Assembly (NCBI RefSeq): GCF_030823405.1
Contig: NZ_JAUSXC010000001.1
Span: forward strand, 3,951,001 to 4,015,000
Source of the DNA: Chryseobacterium ginsenosidimutans
Lineage (GTDB): Bacteria > Bacteroidota > Bacteroidia > Flavobacteriales > Weeksellaceae
DNA: 64,000 nucleotides
Reading direction: 5' to 3'
Below the pieces are notes generated by a model. That model was not told the origin of the DNA and did no database searches. It worked only from the letters and a program-made list of their open reading frames with translations. Each line of letters begins with the position of its first letter. The stretch's first letter is position 1. Below are positions 17,690-26,627 of the stretch, piece after piece. Both the position numbers and the translations under genes were made by a program.

Positions 17690-20119
17690 ATGAAAACTCA
17701 ATTGCTGATCATTTGCATTACCTTCTTTTCTGTGTTTACATATGCACAGAAAAAAGATGATAATATTGTGAGGAAAAAAATAGCAATCACAAAAACCCTA
17801 TCATCACCAAAAATCGATGGAATCCTCGATGATCCGCAATGGGAAAATGCTCCTATTGCCACAGGTTTTATTGAAAGAAGCCCCAACAACGGAAAACCTC
17901 AGGCCGATTCTATAAAAACTGAGGTCAGAATCTTGTACGACGATACAGGGATTTATTTTGGGGCACAAATGTATGATCCTACTCCCAATAAAATAGCAAA
18001 AGAACTAACAGAAAGAGATGGTGTCGGTAATGATGATTTTTTTGGGGTAGCATTGAACGGTTATAATGATAAGCAGCAAAGTCTCGAGTTCATGGTAACC
18101 GCAGCAGGAGTTCAGTTTGATGCAAAAATAACAGCCGATGGCGAAGATGATACCTGGAATTCAATCTGGTACAGCGGCGCAAAACTTAATGAAAAAGGCT
18201 GGTCTGTGGAAATAAAAATTCCTTATTCAGAATTGAGGTTTCCAAAAAGCAATGTGCAGGAATGGGGAATGAATATGTTCCGAAGAATTCAAAGAATTAA
18301 AGCTTCTTACGACTGGAATTTTGTTGATAATGCTAAAAACTCTTACACACTTTTCGATGGAGTTTTACAGGGAATTGAAAATATAAATCCTCCTACCCGA
18401 CTTTCCTTTACGCCTTATTTTTCGACTTACGTGAATAATTTTGACGGAAAAACGACTTCAAGCTTTAATGGCGGAATGGATGTAAAATACGGAATTAATG
18501 ACGCTTTTACGTTCGATATGACGTTGATTCCTGATTTTGGACAGGCTAATTTCGATAATTCTATTTTAAATTTAACTCCATTTGAGCAGCAGTTTTCCGA
18601 ACAGCGAACATTCTTTACCGAAGGAACAGAATTGTTTAGTAAAGGTGGCATGTTTTATTCAAGAAGAGTCGGTGGAGAACCTTCAAGATATCCTGTAACA
18701 AATGAAAATGAAGAAGTCACAGAATATCCTTCGAAAGTAAAATTATTTAATGCTTTTAAAATTTCGGGAAGGACAAAAAAAGGACTTGGAATAGGATTTT
18801 TCAATGGGATAACACAGCAAATGGAAGCCACTATTGTAAACCATGAAACAGGTGAAGTGAGAAGAGAAGTTGTAGAACCTTGGGCAAATTACAATATCCT
18901 TGTTTTCGATCAGAGATTTAATGGCAATTCATCAGTTTCATTGGTAAACACCAATGTTACAAGAGACGGAAACTTTCGCGATGCCAATGCGACAGGGCTT
19001 CTTTGGGATATTAGCAATAAGAAAAACACCTATAAAACATTTGGAAGCCTGAAAGGAAGTTTCGTAATGGATGGTGAGACAAAATTTGGAAGTCGCGCAG
19101 AAGCAGGTTTAGAAAAAACTGCAGGAAAACACCGTTTTAGCGTTAACGGAAATGTCACGACAAAAGATTGGGATATTAATGATGTAGGATTTTCAACAAA
19201 AACCAATTTCGGAAATTACAATGCTTGGTACGGCTATAGAATTTTGCAGCCCACGAAAGCTTTTAATAATATATATCTAAACTTTAACCTGAATTATTTC
19301 CACAGGCTGGAACCTTTTATCTTTCAGAATTTTGTCTTTAACAATAACAATAGTTTTACGGATAAGAACTTCAGAGTTTTCGGTGGCGGAATTGAGTTTT
19401 CACCTCTTACTCAAAATGACATTTATGAACCCAGAACTTTCGGAAGACACCTTAAAGTTCCCGGATATTTTGATTCGTGGGTTTGGTTCGAGAGTGACAG
19501 CAGAAAAAAGCTGCAGTATAATTTCAATATTGATTATTATGCTTTTGATGAGAAAGGAAGAAATCAGGTTTTTACAAATTTTGGACTGCGTTACAGATTT
19601 TCGGATAAATTTAATGTAAACTGGAGCTTTAACCCAAGCTTCAGCAACAACGAAACAGGTTTCTCAGGAAAAAACGACACTGACATTTTCATCGGAAGAA
19701 GACAGAGAAATACGTACGAAAATGCCTTGACCTCAAAATATACTTTTAATGAAAAAATAGCGCTGACATTGACTTTCAGGCATTATTTTTCGGATGTTAC
19801 TTATAAGCAGTTTTATACTTTAAACCAAGACGGAAGTTTAACAAACACTGATAACTTCAACAAAAATCTCGACGGAACTTACAATGCGTGGAATGTTGAC
19901 CTAAGGTTTTCATGGTGGTTTGCTCCGGGAAGCCAGCTGACTTTACTCTATCGAAATGCAACCTCAAATTATCTCGAATTTTCAAGACTGAACGTGACAA
20001 AAAACTATGATATGCTCTTCAGTGAGCCTATGATAAATAACTTTTCATTAAAACTGACTTACTTTTTAGATTATAACCGTGTAAAAAGTTGGATGAAGAA
20101 AAAGAATATGAAAGAATAA
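17690..20119 (+). CDS. DUF5916 outer-membrane protein with N-terminal CBM9-like domain
   Basis: An 809-residue exported protein (signal peptide about 1-19, ending TYA). Residues about 30-230 match the carbohydrate-binding module family 9-like domain common in this group (SPKIDGILDDPQWENA, IYFGAQMYD, DDFFGVALNGYND, GWSVEIKIPYSELRFP). From about 240 on there are alternating amphipathic strands rich in Tyr, Phe and Asn, ending in an aromatic-rich stretch (KLTYFLDYNRVKSW) that fits a beta barrel. The motif TFFTEGTELFSKGG is typical of DUF5916. The function is unknown; surface binding or uptake of a carbohydrate is inferred only from the CBM9-like domain. Monocistronic. Confidence 0.85.
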   Translation: MKTQLLIICITFFSVFTYAQKKDDNIVRKKIAITKTLSSPKIDGILDDPQWENAPIATGFIERSPNNGKPQADSIKTEVRILYDDTGIYFGAQMYDPTPNKIAKELTERDGVGNDDFFGVALNGYNDKQQSLEFMVTAAGVQFDAKITADGEDDTWNSIWYSGAKLNEKGWSVEIKIPYSELRFPKSNVQEWGMNMFRRIQRIKASYDWNFVDNAKNSYTLFDGVLQGIENINPPTRLSFTPYFSTYVNNFDGKTTSSFNGGMDVKYGINDAFTFDMTLIPDFGQANFDNSILNLTPFEQQFSEQRTFFTEGTELFSKGGMFYSRRVGGEPSRYPVTNENEEVTEYPSKVKLFNAFKISGRTKKGLGIGFFNGITQQMEATIVNHETGEVRREVVEPWANYNILVFDQRFNGNSSVSLVNTNVTRDGNFRDANATGLLWDISNKKNTYKTFGSLKGSFVMDGETKFGSRAEAGLEKTAGKHRFSVNGNVTTKDWDINDVGFSTKTNFGNYNAWYGYRILQPTKAFNNIYLNFNLNYFHRLEPFIFQNFVFNNNNSFTDKNFRVFGGGIEFSPLTQNDIYEPRTFGRHLKVPGYFDSWVWFESDSRKKLQYNFNIDYYAFDEKGRNQVFTNFGLRYRFSDKFNVNWSFNPSFSNNETGFSGKNDTDIFIGRRQRNTYENALTSKYTFNEKIALTLTFRHYFSDVTYKQFYTLNQDGSLTNTDNFNKNLDGTYNAWNVDLRFSWWFAPGSQLTLLYRNATSNYLEFSRLNVTKNYDMLFSEPMINNFSLKLTYFLDYNRVKSWMKKKNMKE

Positions 20120-20198
20120 TACTTACTGTAGTAAATTCTTCAATAGAACTTAGTTTTTAATTACATTTTGTTTCTTAGGTCAGTAATTAAAAACAAAA

Positions 20199-20232
20199 AA
20201 GCCTCCGAAAAATTCGGAGGCTTGATTTTTTT
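20199..20232 (+). terminator. Terminator after the DUF5916 gene
   Basis: Perfect arms AAGCCTCCGAA (20199-20209) and TTCGGAGGCTT (20213-20223), followed by GATTTTTTT. Confidence 0.85.
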
Positions 20233-20274
20233 CAAAAAGTGTTTTTTTAGGCTGCCCGAAAGCTTTTTTCTTTA

Positions 20275-20316
20275 AGTATCTATTACAGAGCTTTTCAGCT
20301 CTGTAATTATGATACT
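20275..20316. other. Long hairpin without U-tract in a 475-base gene-free stretch
   Basis: Between 20120 and 20594 there is no gene. Past the terminator lies an extended inverted repeat: inner arms ATTACAGAGC (20282-20291) and GCTCTGTAAT (20298-20307) with a 6-base loop, and outer arms AGTATC (20275-20280) and GATACT (20311-20316). No T-run follows on either strand, so it is not an ordinary terminator. The rest of the gap is AT-rich, with nothing I recognise. Confidence 0.55.
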
Positions 20317-20594
20317 ATTATCATTTGTGCTTATTGGATCTTTAATTCCAGGGTTTTGATTTCATCATTTGTGTTTTCAGAATCAAAGATCGTTTTTAAT
20401 AGTGGTTAATAATTGGGTTTATTTATTCGTTTAAATAAGCTTTTATTATTGATACAAAAATACCAACATATCAGCATACGATCATCTTAAAAGTCGTAGA
20501 TATACTTCGATTGGCTTGTAGATATTTTTCTACAAAAAGATTATTTTTGTTTAGAGGAGAAGATAAAAGGTTTCAAAAAACTATTGAATAAACC

Positions 20595-21239
20595 CTAAGA
20601 ATGGTTTTTAATTAATTCAATAAGCTCAACGATATTTTCAATTTTTAATTTATCGAATATCCTTTTTTTAACTGTACTTACCGTATTTTGTTTTACATCC
20701 AGTTTACCGGCAATTTCAAGATTACCATAACCTTCGGCATACATTTTTGCAATTTGAAGTTCTCTTTCCGACAGGGACGACAAAGGATCTACCTGCTTGC
20801 CACCGTGCAGCGAATTCATTAATAAATCCTGTGTTACTGCAGAAATATATTTTCCGTCATTCTTTATTTTAAGAATAGCCTGCTGCATTTCATCCTCTTC
20901 ACTCATCTTACTCAAAAATCCGTTTGCCCCTGCATTAATGAACTTAAGTGAATGGATATTTTCATCAATACCCGTAAAAACCAAAATTTTTATTTCGGGT
21001 CTTATTTTTTTTATTTCAGGTAAAATTGTCAGGCTGTTTCCATCGGGAAAATGAGCATCTATGATTGCTATATCTATTGAATGATTTCTTATAACCTCTA
21101 AAGTCTGCTGCAAATTAGACGCGTGGAAAACTTCATAATCAAAACCAATTTCTTCCAGAACAAAAACAATACCCTGTCGTATAAGGCTGTGATCATCTGC
21201 AAGCAGAAAATTAACAGATTTATTATCTAACTGATTCAT
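20595..21239 (-). CDS. NarL/LuxR-type response regulator
   Basis: A 214-residue two-component response regulator. The receiver domain (about 9-125) has the acidic pocket D15/D16, the phosphoacceptor D61 (AIIDAHFPDG), T89 and K111 (FLSKMS). A C-terminal LuxR-type helix-turn-helix (about 150-212) begins LSERELQIAKMYAEGYGNLEIA and continues DVKQNTVSTVKKRIFDKL. It is translationally coupled to the sensor kinase upstream (ATGA overlap) and should be phosphorylated by it. No target genes are obvious in the window. Confidence 0.93.
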   Translation of the reverse strand: MNQLDNKSVNFLLADDHSLIRQGIVFVLEEIGFDYEVFHASNLQQTLEVIRNHSIDIAIIDAHFPDGNSLTILPEIKKIRPEIKILVFTGIDENIHSLKFINAGANGFLSKMSEEDEMQQAILKIKNDGKYISAVTQDLLMNSLHGGKQVDPLSSLSERELQIAKMYAEGYGNLEIAGKLDVKQNTVSTVKKRIFDKLKIENIVELIELIKNHS

Positions 21240-22954
21240 TTATTAATATTTAAATTAATAGAGAAGTTCACAGTTGTACCTTTATTCACTTCGCTTGATA
21301 CTGATATGCTTCCTCCATACAATTCTACAATCTCTTTACACAGGCTAAGTCCCAAACCTGCCCCAAGATTTTCTACATCTTCAGATAAAACCCCTTGATA
21401 ATAAGGTTCAAATATTTTTTCTAAATCGGATTGAGAAATTCCAACACCTGTATCACTTATTTTTGTGATTAAAGAAATTGTATTTTCATTTACAGGCTCT
21501 GCGATTGTAGCCACACTGATCTGTCCGTTTTCAGTGAATTTGTTTGCATTTCCAAGAATATTCATGAAAATCTGATTGATCTTTGTATTATCCGAATAAA
21601 TGACAATATCAGGATTTATATTTTCACTAATAATAAATGTGTTATTCCGCGTTTCAATATAAGGTTTAATAGAGGTTAAAATAGATGTAATTTCGTTTTT
21701 AAGATTAAAAACTACAGGAATCAATTTATTTTCTACCTGCTGATTTTTGGTATATTCCAGAATTTGATTAGCCTGCATCAATAAAGTATTATTGGTAAAG
21801 CTTATTGATTTAAGATACTCTTTTACATTCTCATCATCTGTTTTATTATTGATTTTCTTGATAAAAATACTTATAATCTTTAGAGGTGATCTTAATTCGT
21901 GGCTCAGCATACCCAAAATTCTGTTTTTAAAATTAAGGTTTTCTCTGATCTGCTTATTGGCAGCATTCAATTTCTTTTCATATATAAATGCTATTCTTGT
22001 CAAAAGCATGATTAATATTGAAACAACGAACATTAGAAACATTGCCCCAAATATCAGATACATTCTGGTCTTGTTATTTTTCGAATTCTGAATGTTATAT
22101 TCCTTTTCGAGATCCGATTTTGAATCTTTAATGGCAACTTCATAAACATTCATCAGACCATTGCTGTAAACAAGCAGGTTACTGAATATTTTATAAAATT
22201 TACCATTATTATTCTGGTTTTTAGTTACGTTTACCTGTATTTTTTTTATCTCTCCAAAATAATGGTTATCAACCAGATTAATGATACTGTCCAGCTCTTT
22301 CTTTATGGCAGAGATATCTGTTTTTTTACCTTGCTTCAATGTAATGACAGTACTTTCTTTACGCACATTTTCCTTTCCGGATATGGCATCTCCCAAACGC
22401 CCGAACAATCCCTTTTTCTTTACCGTATCCGAATAAGTTTTAGTTTCTACATTAAATTTGTCGAGATTATAATCCAAATCATACTTTTGAAGCTTTGGAA
22501 GCTCATTATTGATCTTAAAATTCGATTTTGTAGAAAACTGATACGTAGAGTCAATCAAGACTTTAAGGTTTTTAATCTCTAAAGAATCTTTTTTCTGTGA
22601 TGCTAAAATGTTTTTTAATCTTGGATATTTGTTTTCATAATGACTTATACTGTCTAGATTTTCACCAAGTTTATTTAAAGAGTTAAAATAGGATTCCAAA
22701 TACTTATTATCTTCACTTATGACATATTTCTGCAGATCATCCTGTGCATTTAAAAGCTCTTTTCTGGAATTATCCGTTAAATTTTCTAATGAATGAACCT
22801 CCTTTAATTGATTTTCAATAAAAGCTAAATTTTTACTGTTGACAAATTCGTTATAAAAAAATCCTGCGATAAGAAGTTGTATTAATAAAATACATATAAT
22901 CAACGAATAGTGTATAATTTTTCTTGATTTGAAATTCAATGATCTTTTTAACAT
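21236..22954 (-). CDS. Membrane-bound sensor histidine kinase
   Basis: A 572-residue sensor. The first membrane segment is about residues 14-33 and the second about 297-318. The roughly 265-residue region between them is predicted to be outside the cytoplasm and is rich in Leu, Lys, Asp and Asn with a coiled-coil look. After it come a dimerisation helix with the phosphoacceptor H352 (MLSHELRSPLK) and a HATPase domain with an N box (NILGNANKFTENG), G1 (ISDTGVGIS), an F-type box (IFEPYYQG) and G2 (GAGLGLSLCKEIV). It is paired with the NarL-type regulator, which is unusual because hybrid-type HisKA kinases more often pair with OmpR-type regulators. The signal is unknown. Confidence 0.92.
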   Translation of the reverse strand: MLKRSLNFKSRKIIHYSLIICILLIQLLIAGFFYNEFVNSKNLAFIENQLKEVHSLENLTDNSRKELLNAQDDLQKYVISEDNKYLESYFNSLNKLGENLDSISHYENKYPRLKNILASQKKDSLEIKNLKVLIDSTYQFSTKSNFKINNELPKLQKYDLDYNLDKFNVETKTYSDTVKKKGLFGRLGDAISGKENVRKESTVITLKQGKKTDISAIKKELDSIINLVDNHYFGEIKKIQVNVTKNQNNNGKFYKIFSNLLVYSNGLMNVYEVAIKDSKSDLEKEYNIQNSKNNKTRMYLIFGAMFLMFVVSILIMLLTRIAFIYEKKLNAANKQIRENLNFKNRILGMLSHELRSPLKIISIFIKKINNKTDDENVKEYLKSISFTNNTLLMQANQILEYTKNQQVENKLIPVVFNLKNEITSILTSIKPYIETRNNTFIISENINPDIVIYSDNTKINQIFMNILGNANKFTENGQISVATIAEPVNENTISLITKISDTGVGISQSDLEKIFEPYYQGVLSEDVENLGAGLGLSLCKEIVELYGGSISVSSEVNKGTTVNFSINLNINK

Positions 22955-22984
22955 TCTTGTGTAAATTATATGATAAAATTAATG

Positions 22985-23018
22985 AAAAAATCCTGTAAAT
23001 TAATTTTTTACAGGATTT
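22985..23018 (-). terminator. Terminator after pheS
   Basis: Arms TCCTGTAAA (22991-22999) and TTTACAGGA (23007-23015). On the minus strand it is followed by six T (22990-22985). Confidence 0.8.
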
Positions 23019-23041
23019 GAATTTATTTAAGTTAAATTATT

Positions 23042-24052
23042 TTATAAAGTTTTAAACTGCTCCAGCGTTCTGATATCATTTTCGAAAAACATTCTGATGT
23101 CACTCATTTGATAAAGAAGCATTACAATTCTTTCAATTCCCATCCCGAAAGCATATCCCGAATATTTCTCCGAATCAATATTTACATTCTTCAAAACCGC
23201 AGGATCTACCATTCCGCAACCCATAATTTCCAGCCAGCCTGTTCCTTTCGTGATTCTGTAATCTGTTTCTGAATTTAATCCCCAGTAAACGTCAATTTCT
23301 GCACTTGGTTCAGTAAAAGGAAAATAAGAAGGTCTCAATCTGATTTTCGACTTTCCGAAAAGCTCCGTTGTAAAGAACTGAATTGTTTGCTTCAAATCTG
23401 CAAAACTTACATTTTCATCAATATACAAACCTTCAATCTGATGGAAAATACAGTGCGAACGAGAAGAAACCGCTTCATTCCTAAACACTCTTCCAGGAGA
23501 TAAGATCCTTATCGGCGGTTGATTTTCCTCCATATAACGGATCTGTACCGAAGAAGTATGCGTTCTCAACAAAATATCAGGATTCTGCTCAATAAAGAAA
23601 GTATCCTGCATATCTCTTGCAGGGTGGTATTCAGGAAGGTTCAGGGCCGTGAAATTGTGCCAGTCGTCCTCAATTTCAGGACCATCAGCAACAGCAAAAC
23701 CAATAGATTTGAAAATCTCAATGATTCTGTTCTTCACTAAATTGATCGGATGTCTAGAACCTAAATCCAACGGAAAAGCGGGTCTTGTAAGATCTTCTTT
23801 TTCTAAAATAACAGAAGACTCAGAAGAATTTTTCAAATCTTCCAATTTTACGTTAACAGCCTGCTTAAGAGTATTGATCTTCTGTCCGAAATCTTTTTTC
23901 TGGTCGTTTGGAACTTCTTTAAATTTTTCAAAAAAATCATTAAGAATCCCTTTCTTACCATTATACTTGATTCGGAAGTTTTCAATATCCTCTTTAGATG
24001 TAGCATTGAAGCCGTTTACCTCAACCAGCAACTCTTCTATCTTTTCTATCAT
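23042..24052 (-). CDS. pheS: Phenylalanine-tRNA ligase alpha subunit
   Basis: Class II aminoacyl-tRNA synthetase alpha chain, 336 residues (usual 330-340). It charges tRNA-Phe as an alpha2-beta2 enzyme. Seen: the N-terminal coiled coil that binds the tRNA (about 1-90), the core start [10 protein letters not shown], motif 2 region [21 protein letters not shown], the phenylalanine-pocket stretch [10 protein letters not shown], and motif 3 [16 protein letters not shown] at the end. pheT is not adjacent, so the subunits are encoded apart, as is common in Flavobacteriia. Minus-strand TATTTTTG (24086-24079) may be its -7 box. Confidence 0.97.
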   Translation of the reverse strand: MIEKIEELLVEVNGFNATSKEDIENFRIKYNGKKGILNDFFEKFKEVPNDQKKDFGQKINTLKQAVNVKLEDLKNSSESSVILEKEDLTRPAFPLDLGSRHPINLVKNRIIEIFKSIGFAVADGPEIEDDWHNFTALNLPEYHPARDMQDTFFIEQNPDILLRTHTSSVQIRYMEENQPPIRILSPGRVFRNEAVSSRSHCIFHQIEGLYIDENVSFADLKQTIQFFTTELFGKSKIRLRPSYFPFTEPSAEIDVYWGLNSETDYRITKGTGWLEIMGCGMVDPAVLKNVNIDSEKYSGYAFGMGIERIVMLLYQMSDIRMFFENDIRTLEQFKTL

Positions 24053-24116
24053 TGTTTTACCCTTTCAAAAATGTTTTGCAAAAATACGGATTTTCAATTG
24101 AATAATTTTCCTATTG

Positions 24117-24150
24117 TTAAAAAAATCTGCCCCATTTTCGGGAGCAGACT
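24117..24150 (-). terminator. Terminator after the YceI gene
   Basis: Read on the minus strand, GTCTGCTCCC pairs with the GGGGCAGAT arm around CGAAAAT, and a run of seven T follows. Confidence 0.75.
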
Positions 24151-24180
24151 TCAATCACTTATTTCACTTAAATAATAAAA

Positions 24181-24843
24181 TTATTTTTTTTCTAAAGCTT
24201 TTACGTTGATCTGAAGAGTTACCTCATCCTTGATCACTCCGTTTTCAGCCGGAGCCTGAAACTTCACTCCAAACTCTTCTCTTTTAATATCTTTCGGCTC
24301 AGTTGCAATACTTACCGTTCCTTCTTTTACAGAAATATTAGCTTTAAACTGAACAGGCTTTGTAATTCCCTTAACCGTTAAATTACCATCCAGAATCGTA
24401 TTGTAGTCTCCTTCCGCAGAAGGTGTAACTTTTGTAATTTCATAAGAAGCTGTTGGAAATTTTTCTACTTCAAAGAAATCTCCGCTTTTCAAATGTCCGT
24501 TCAGTTTTTCTAGCTGCTCGGTGTCATTCTTCAAATCTTCGGAGGTCAAGGAAGTCATATCCGCCACGAATTTTCCGCTCTCCAGTTTTCCTTCTTTTAC
24601 CGTTACATCGCCGCTTTCAAATTTGATGGTACCGAAATGACTTGTATTTTCAGATTTAAAAATTTTATACCCCTTCCATTCTACTTTACTGTTCAGCGTA
24701 TCCACTACAAATTGGCTTCTTTCTTTACTTGTTGTTACTTCATTACTTTCACTGGAAAGAGGTTTATCTTTCTTACATGAAATCGTCGTTGCGATAGCAA
24801 AAAACGTAGGAATAACCAGCAAAAACAGCTTTCTTTTCATCAT
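24181..24843 (-). CDS. YceI-like lipoprotein
   Basis: A 220-residue predicted lipoprotein (hydrophobic LFLLVIPTFFAIATT then the lipobox TISC, cysteine at about 23). Residues about 45-218 form the YceI lipocalin-like barrel (FVVDTLNSKVEWKGYK, SHFGTIKFESGDVTV, LKSGDFFEVEKFPTASYEI, LDGNLTVKGITKPVQF, KDEVTLQINVKAL). YceI proteins bind long isoprenoid or lipid tails in the periplasm; the ligand here is not known. Two adjacent ATG codons open the frame and either could be used. Divergent from the ABC ATPase gene. Confidence 0.9.
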   Translation of the reverse strand: MMKRKLFLLVIPTFFAIATTISCKKDKPLSSESNEVTTSKERSQFVVDTLNSKVEWKGYKIFKSENTSHFGTIKFESGDVTVKEGKLESGKFVADMTSLTSEDLKNDTEQLEKLNGHLKSGDFFEVEKFPTASYEITKVTPSAEGDYNTILDGNLTVKGITKPVQFKANISVKEGTVSIATEPKDIKREEFGVKFQAPAENGVIKDEVTLQINVKALEKK

Positions 24844-24926
24844 TGATTAAAATTTTATTACTACCGCTAATATAATAAAAAAAATTGTTCTTTCCTAAAA
24901 ACATTTCATTTCATTACATTTGTATT

Positions 24927-25865
24927 ATGCTATTAGAAATAAACAATTTATATTTTTCATATTCCAAAGAAAAACCCCTGTTTCAGAACCTTAATCTAAG
25001 GTTTGAAGAAGGTAAAACTATCGCATTGGCGGGAGAAAGCGGGTGCGGAAAATCGACTTTATTAAGTTTGATTTACGGGCTTTTGGATTGGGAAAGCGGA
25101 GAGATTATTTTTAACGGAGAAAAATTGTTAGGACCGAAAGCAAATTTGGTTCCCGGAGAAGCTGAAATGAAATTTGTTGCTCAAAGTTTTGATTTGATGC
25201 CCTATGCAACCGTTGCCGAAAATGTAGGTAAATTTATTTCTAATATCAATTTAGCTAAGAAAAAAGAAACCGTTGCCGAACTTCTTGAAGTGGTTGGTCT
25301 GGAAGAATTTTCAAACGTTTTACCTAAATATTTAAGTGGTGGCCAACAGCAGAGAGTTGCTATTGCAAGAGCTCTTTCTGTACTTCCGAAGCTTTTAATT
25401 CTTGATGAGCCTTTCAGTAATCTTGATTTTCCGAGAAAAATAGAATTGCGTGAAAAATTATTCCGCTATGTAAAACAGCAGAACATTTCTCTGGTTATTT
25501 CTACACATGAACTTCAGGATATTATTCCGTGGCTGGATCAGATTGTTGTTCTGCAAAACGGAAGACTAATTCAGAATGACAATCCGGAACAGACATTCAA
25601 AAATCCCTACAACCCTTATGTCGCGAAGCTTTTTGGTGAAGTAAATACTTTTAGTGAAAGCGAAATTGCAGATTTCCACATTAGTAAATTCTCATATTAC
25701 CCAAAAGAGATAAAGGTTTCTGAAAATGGTTTTGAAGCCGAAGTTTTAGAAAGCAGGTTCGCAGGAAATCATTACTGGAATAAAGTGAAGGCTATAAACA
25801 AAGAGCTGGTTGTTTTTACGGATGAAAAACTGGACGGAACTGTTAATATTTCGTTTATTCAATAA
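24927..25865 (+). CDS. ABC transporter ATP-binding protein
   Basis: A cytoplasmic ATPase subunit of 312 residues. Seen: Walker A GESGCGKS (36-43), a Q-loop (VAQSFDLMPYATV), the signature LSGGQQQRVAIARAL (about 132-146), Walker B LLILDEPFSNLD, and the switch His in STHELQDI. About 90 residues after the core (from NPYNPYVAKLFGEVNTF) resemble the regulatory extension of polyamine/iron-type importers. No permease or binding-protein gene is adjacent, so the partner and substrate are unknown. ATG 24927 is preferred over TTG 24885: TAAC-free upstream sequence holds TACATTTG (24915-24922), a -7 box only 4 bases from the ATG, which suggests a leaderless transcript. Confidence 0.88.
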   Translation: MLLEINNLYFSYSKEKPLFQNLNLRFEEGKTIALAGESGCGKSTLLSLIYGLLDWESGEIIFNGEKLLGPKANLVPGEAEMKFVAQSFDLMPYATVAENVGKFISNINLAKKKETVAELLEVVGLEEFSNVLPKYLSGGQQQRVAIARALSVLPKLLILDEPFSNLDFPRKIELREKLFRYVKQQNISLVISTHELQDIIPWLDQIVVLQNGRLIQNDNPEQTFKNPYNPYVAKLFGEVNTFSESEIADFHISKFSYYPKEIKVSENGFEAEVLESRFAGNHYWNKVKAINKELVVFTDEKLDGTVNISFIQ

Positions 25866-25999
25866 AAAAATAAAAATTCAAAACTCTGAAATTCAATATT
25901 TTAATAGTAAATCCCATCAGCATTTATTTTAATTTGTGGATAAAAAAAAATACAAACATAAGAACTGCTTTTAACAACTTTTTCTTACATTTGTATCAA

Positions 26000-26128
26000 C
26001 AGCATAAGGAAATTTTTGGTTAATACTCTTTCTGCCTCCCAAGACAAAAATTAGTCTCGCTCAAAACGAAACAATCTAGTCTTTGAAAGATTACACTGTC
26101 CAATTCTTTCCTTTTTTTATGCTTTTTT
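26000..26128 (+). ncRNA. Candidate structured small RNA, possibly 6S-like
   Basis: In the 251-base gap between the ABC ATPase and yjdM, a -7 box TACATTTG (25986-25993) predicts a transcript starting near 26000. Its 5' end GCATAAGGAAA (26002-26012) pairs with its 3' end: GGAAA with TTTCC (26107-26111) and GCATAA with TTATGC (26117-26122), with a five-T bulge between. A T-run (26123-26128) follows, giving an RNA of about 125 bases closed end to end, with inner short helices such as AGAC/GTCT (26042-26056). That overall shape fits 6S RNA, and a flavobacterial 6S class is known (6S-Flavo). No sequence-level match could be checked. No -33 box is clear. Confidence 0.4.
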
Positions 26129-26461
26129 CACAAATTCTGATTTCAGAGCCATTGAACCGAAACCATCAATTTTACAATCAATATTATGGTCACTGTCTGG
26201 TCTTAAACGAATATTTTTAACTTTAGTTCCTGCTTTCACTGGCTTTGGAGCACCTTTTACAGGTAAATCTTTAATAACAACTACAGAATCTCCATCCTGC
26301 AATTCATTTCCGTTCGAATCTAAAATTTTCCCTGAATTTGAAGCCTCTGTTGCAGTTTCTTCAGGATTCCATTCATAGAAACACTGTGAACAAACCAACA
26401 TATTGTCACTTGGATAAGTAAATTCAGAACTACATTTCGGACAAAGTACAGTATCACTCAT
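26117..26461 (-). CDS. yjdM: YjdM/PhnA family zinc-ribbon protein
   Basis: A 114-residue cytosolic protein. The N-terminal zinc ribbon has C7, C10, C24 and C27 (LCPKC and VCSQC), followed by an acidic linker and the C-terminal PhnA domain ([51 protein letters not shown]), which closely follows the E. coli YjdM (old name PhnA) pattern. The function is not settled despite the historic phosphonate name. TATCTTTG on the minus strand (26485-26478) is a probable -7 box. Its stop codon overlaps the 3' end of the converging candidate small RNA. Confidence 0.93.
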   Translation of the reverse strand: MSDTVLCPKCSSEFTYPSDNMLVCSQCFYEWNPEETATEASNSGKILDSNGNELQDGDSVVVIKDLPVKGAPKPVKAGTKVKNIRLRPDSDHNIDCKIDGFGSMALKSEFVKKA

Positions 26462-26627
26462 ATTTTTTAAGTTTTTGCAAAGATAAGATTTTTTAAATGA
26501 GTTGCAGGTTTAGCAAAACAGGCTTTAAAGCAACACCAGCAAAGGAAAAATTCAAAACCCGAAACCCGAAACCATATCTCAACTTAAATTCGTATTTTTG
26601 CAGATTCAAAATAGGAGAAGCAATTTT

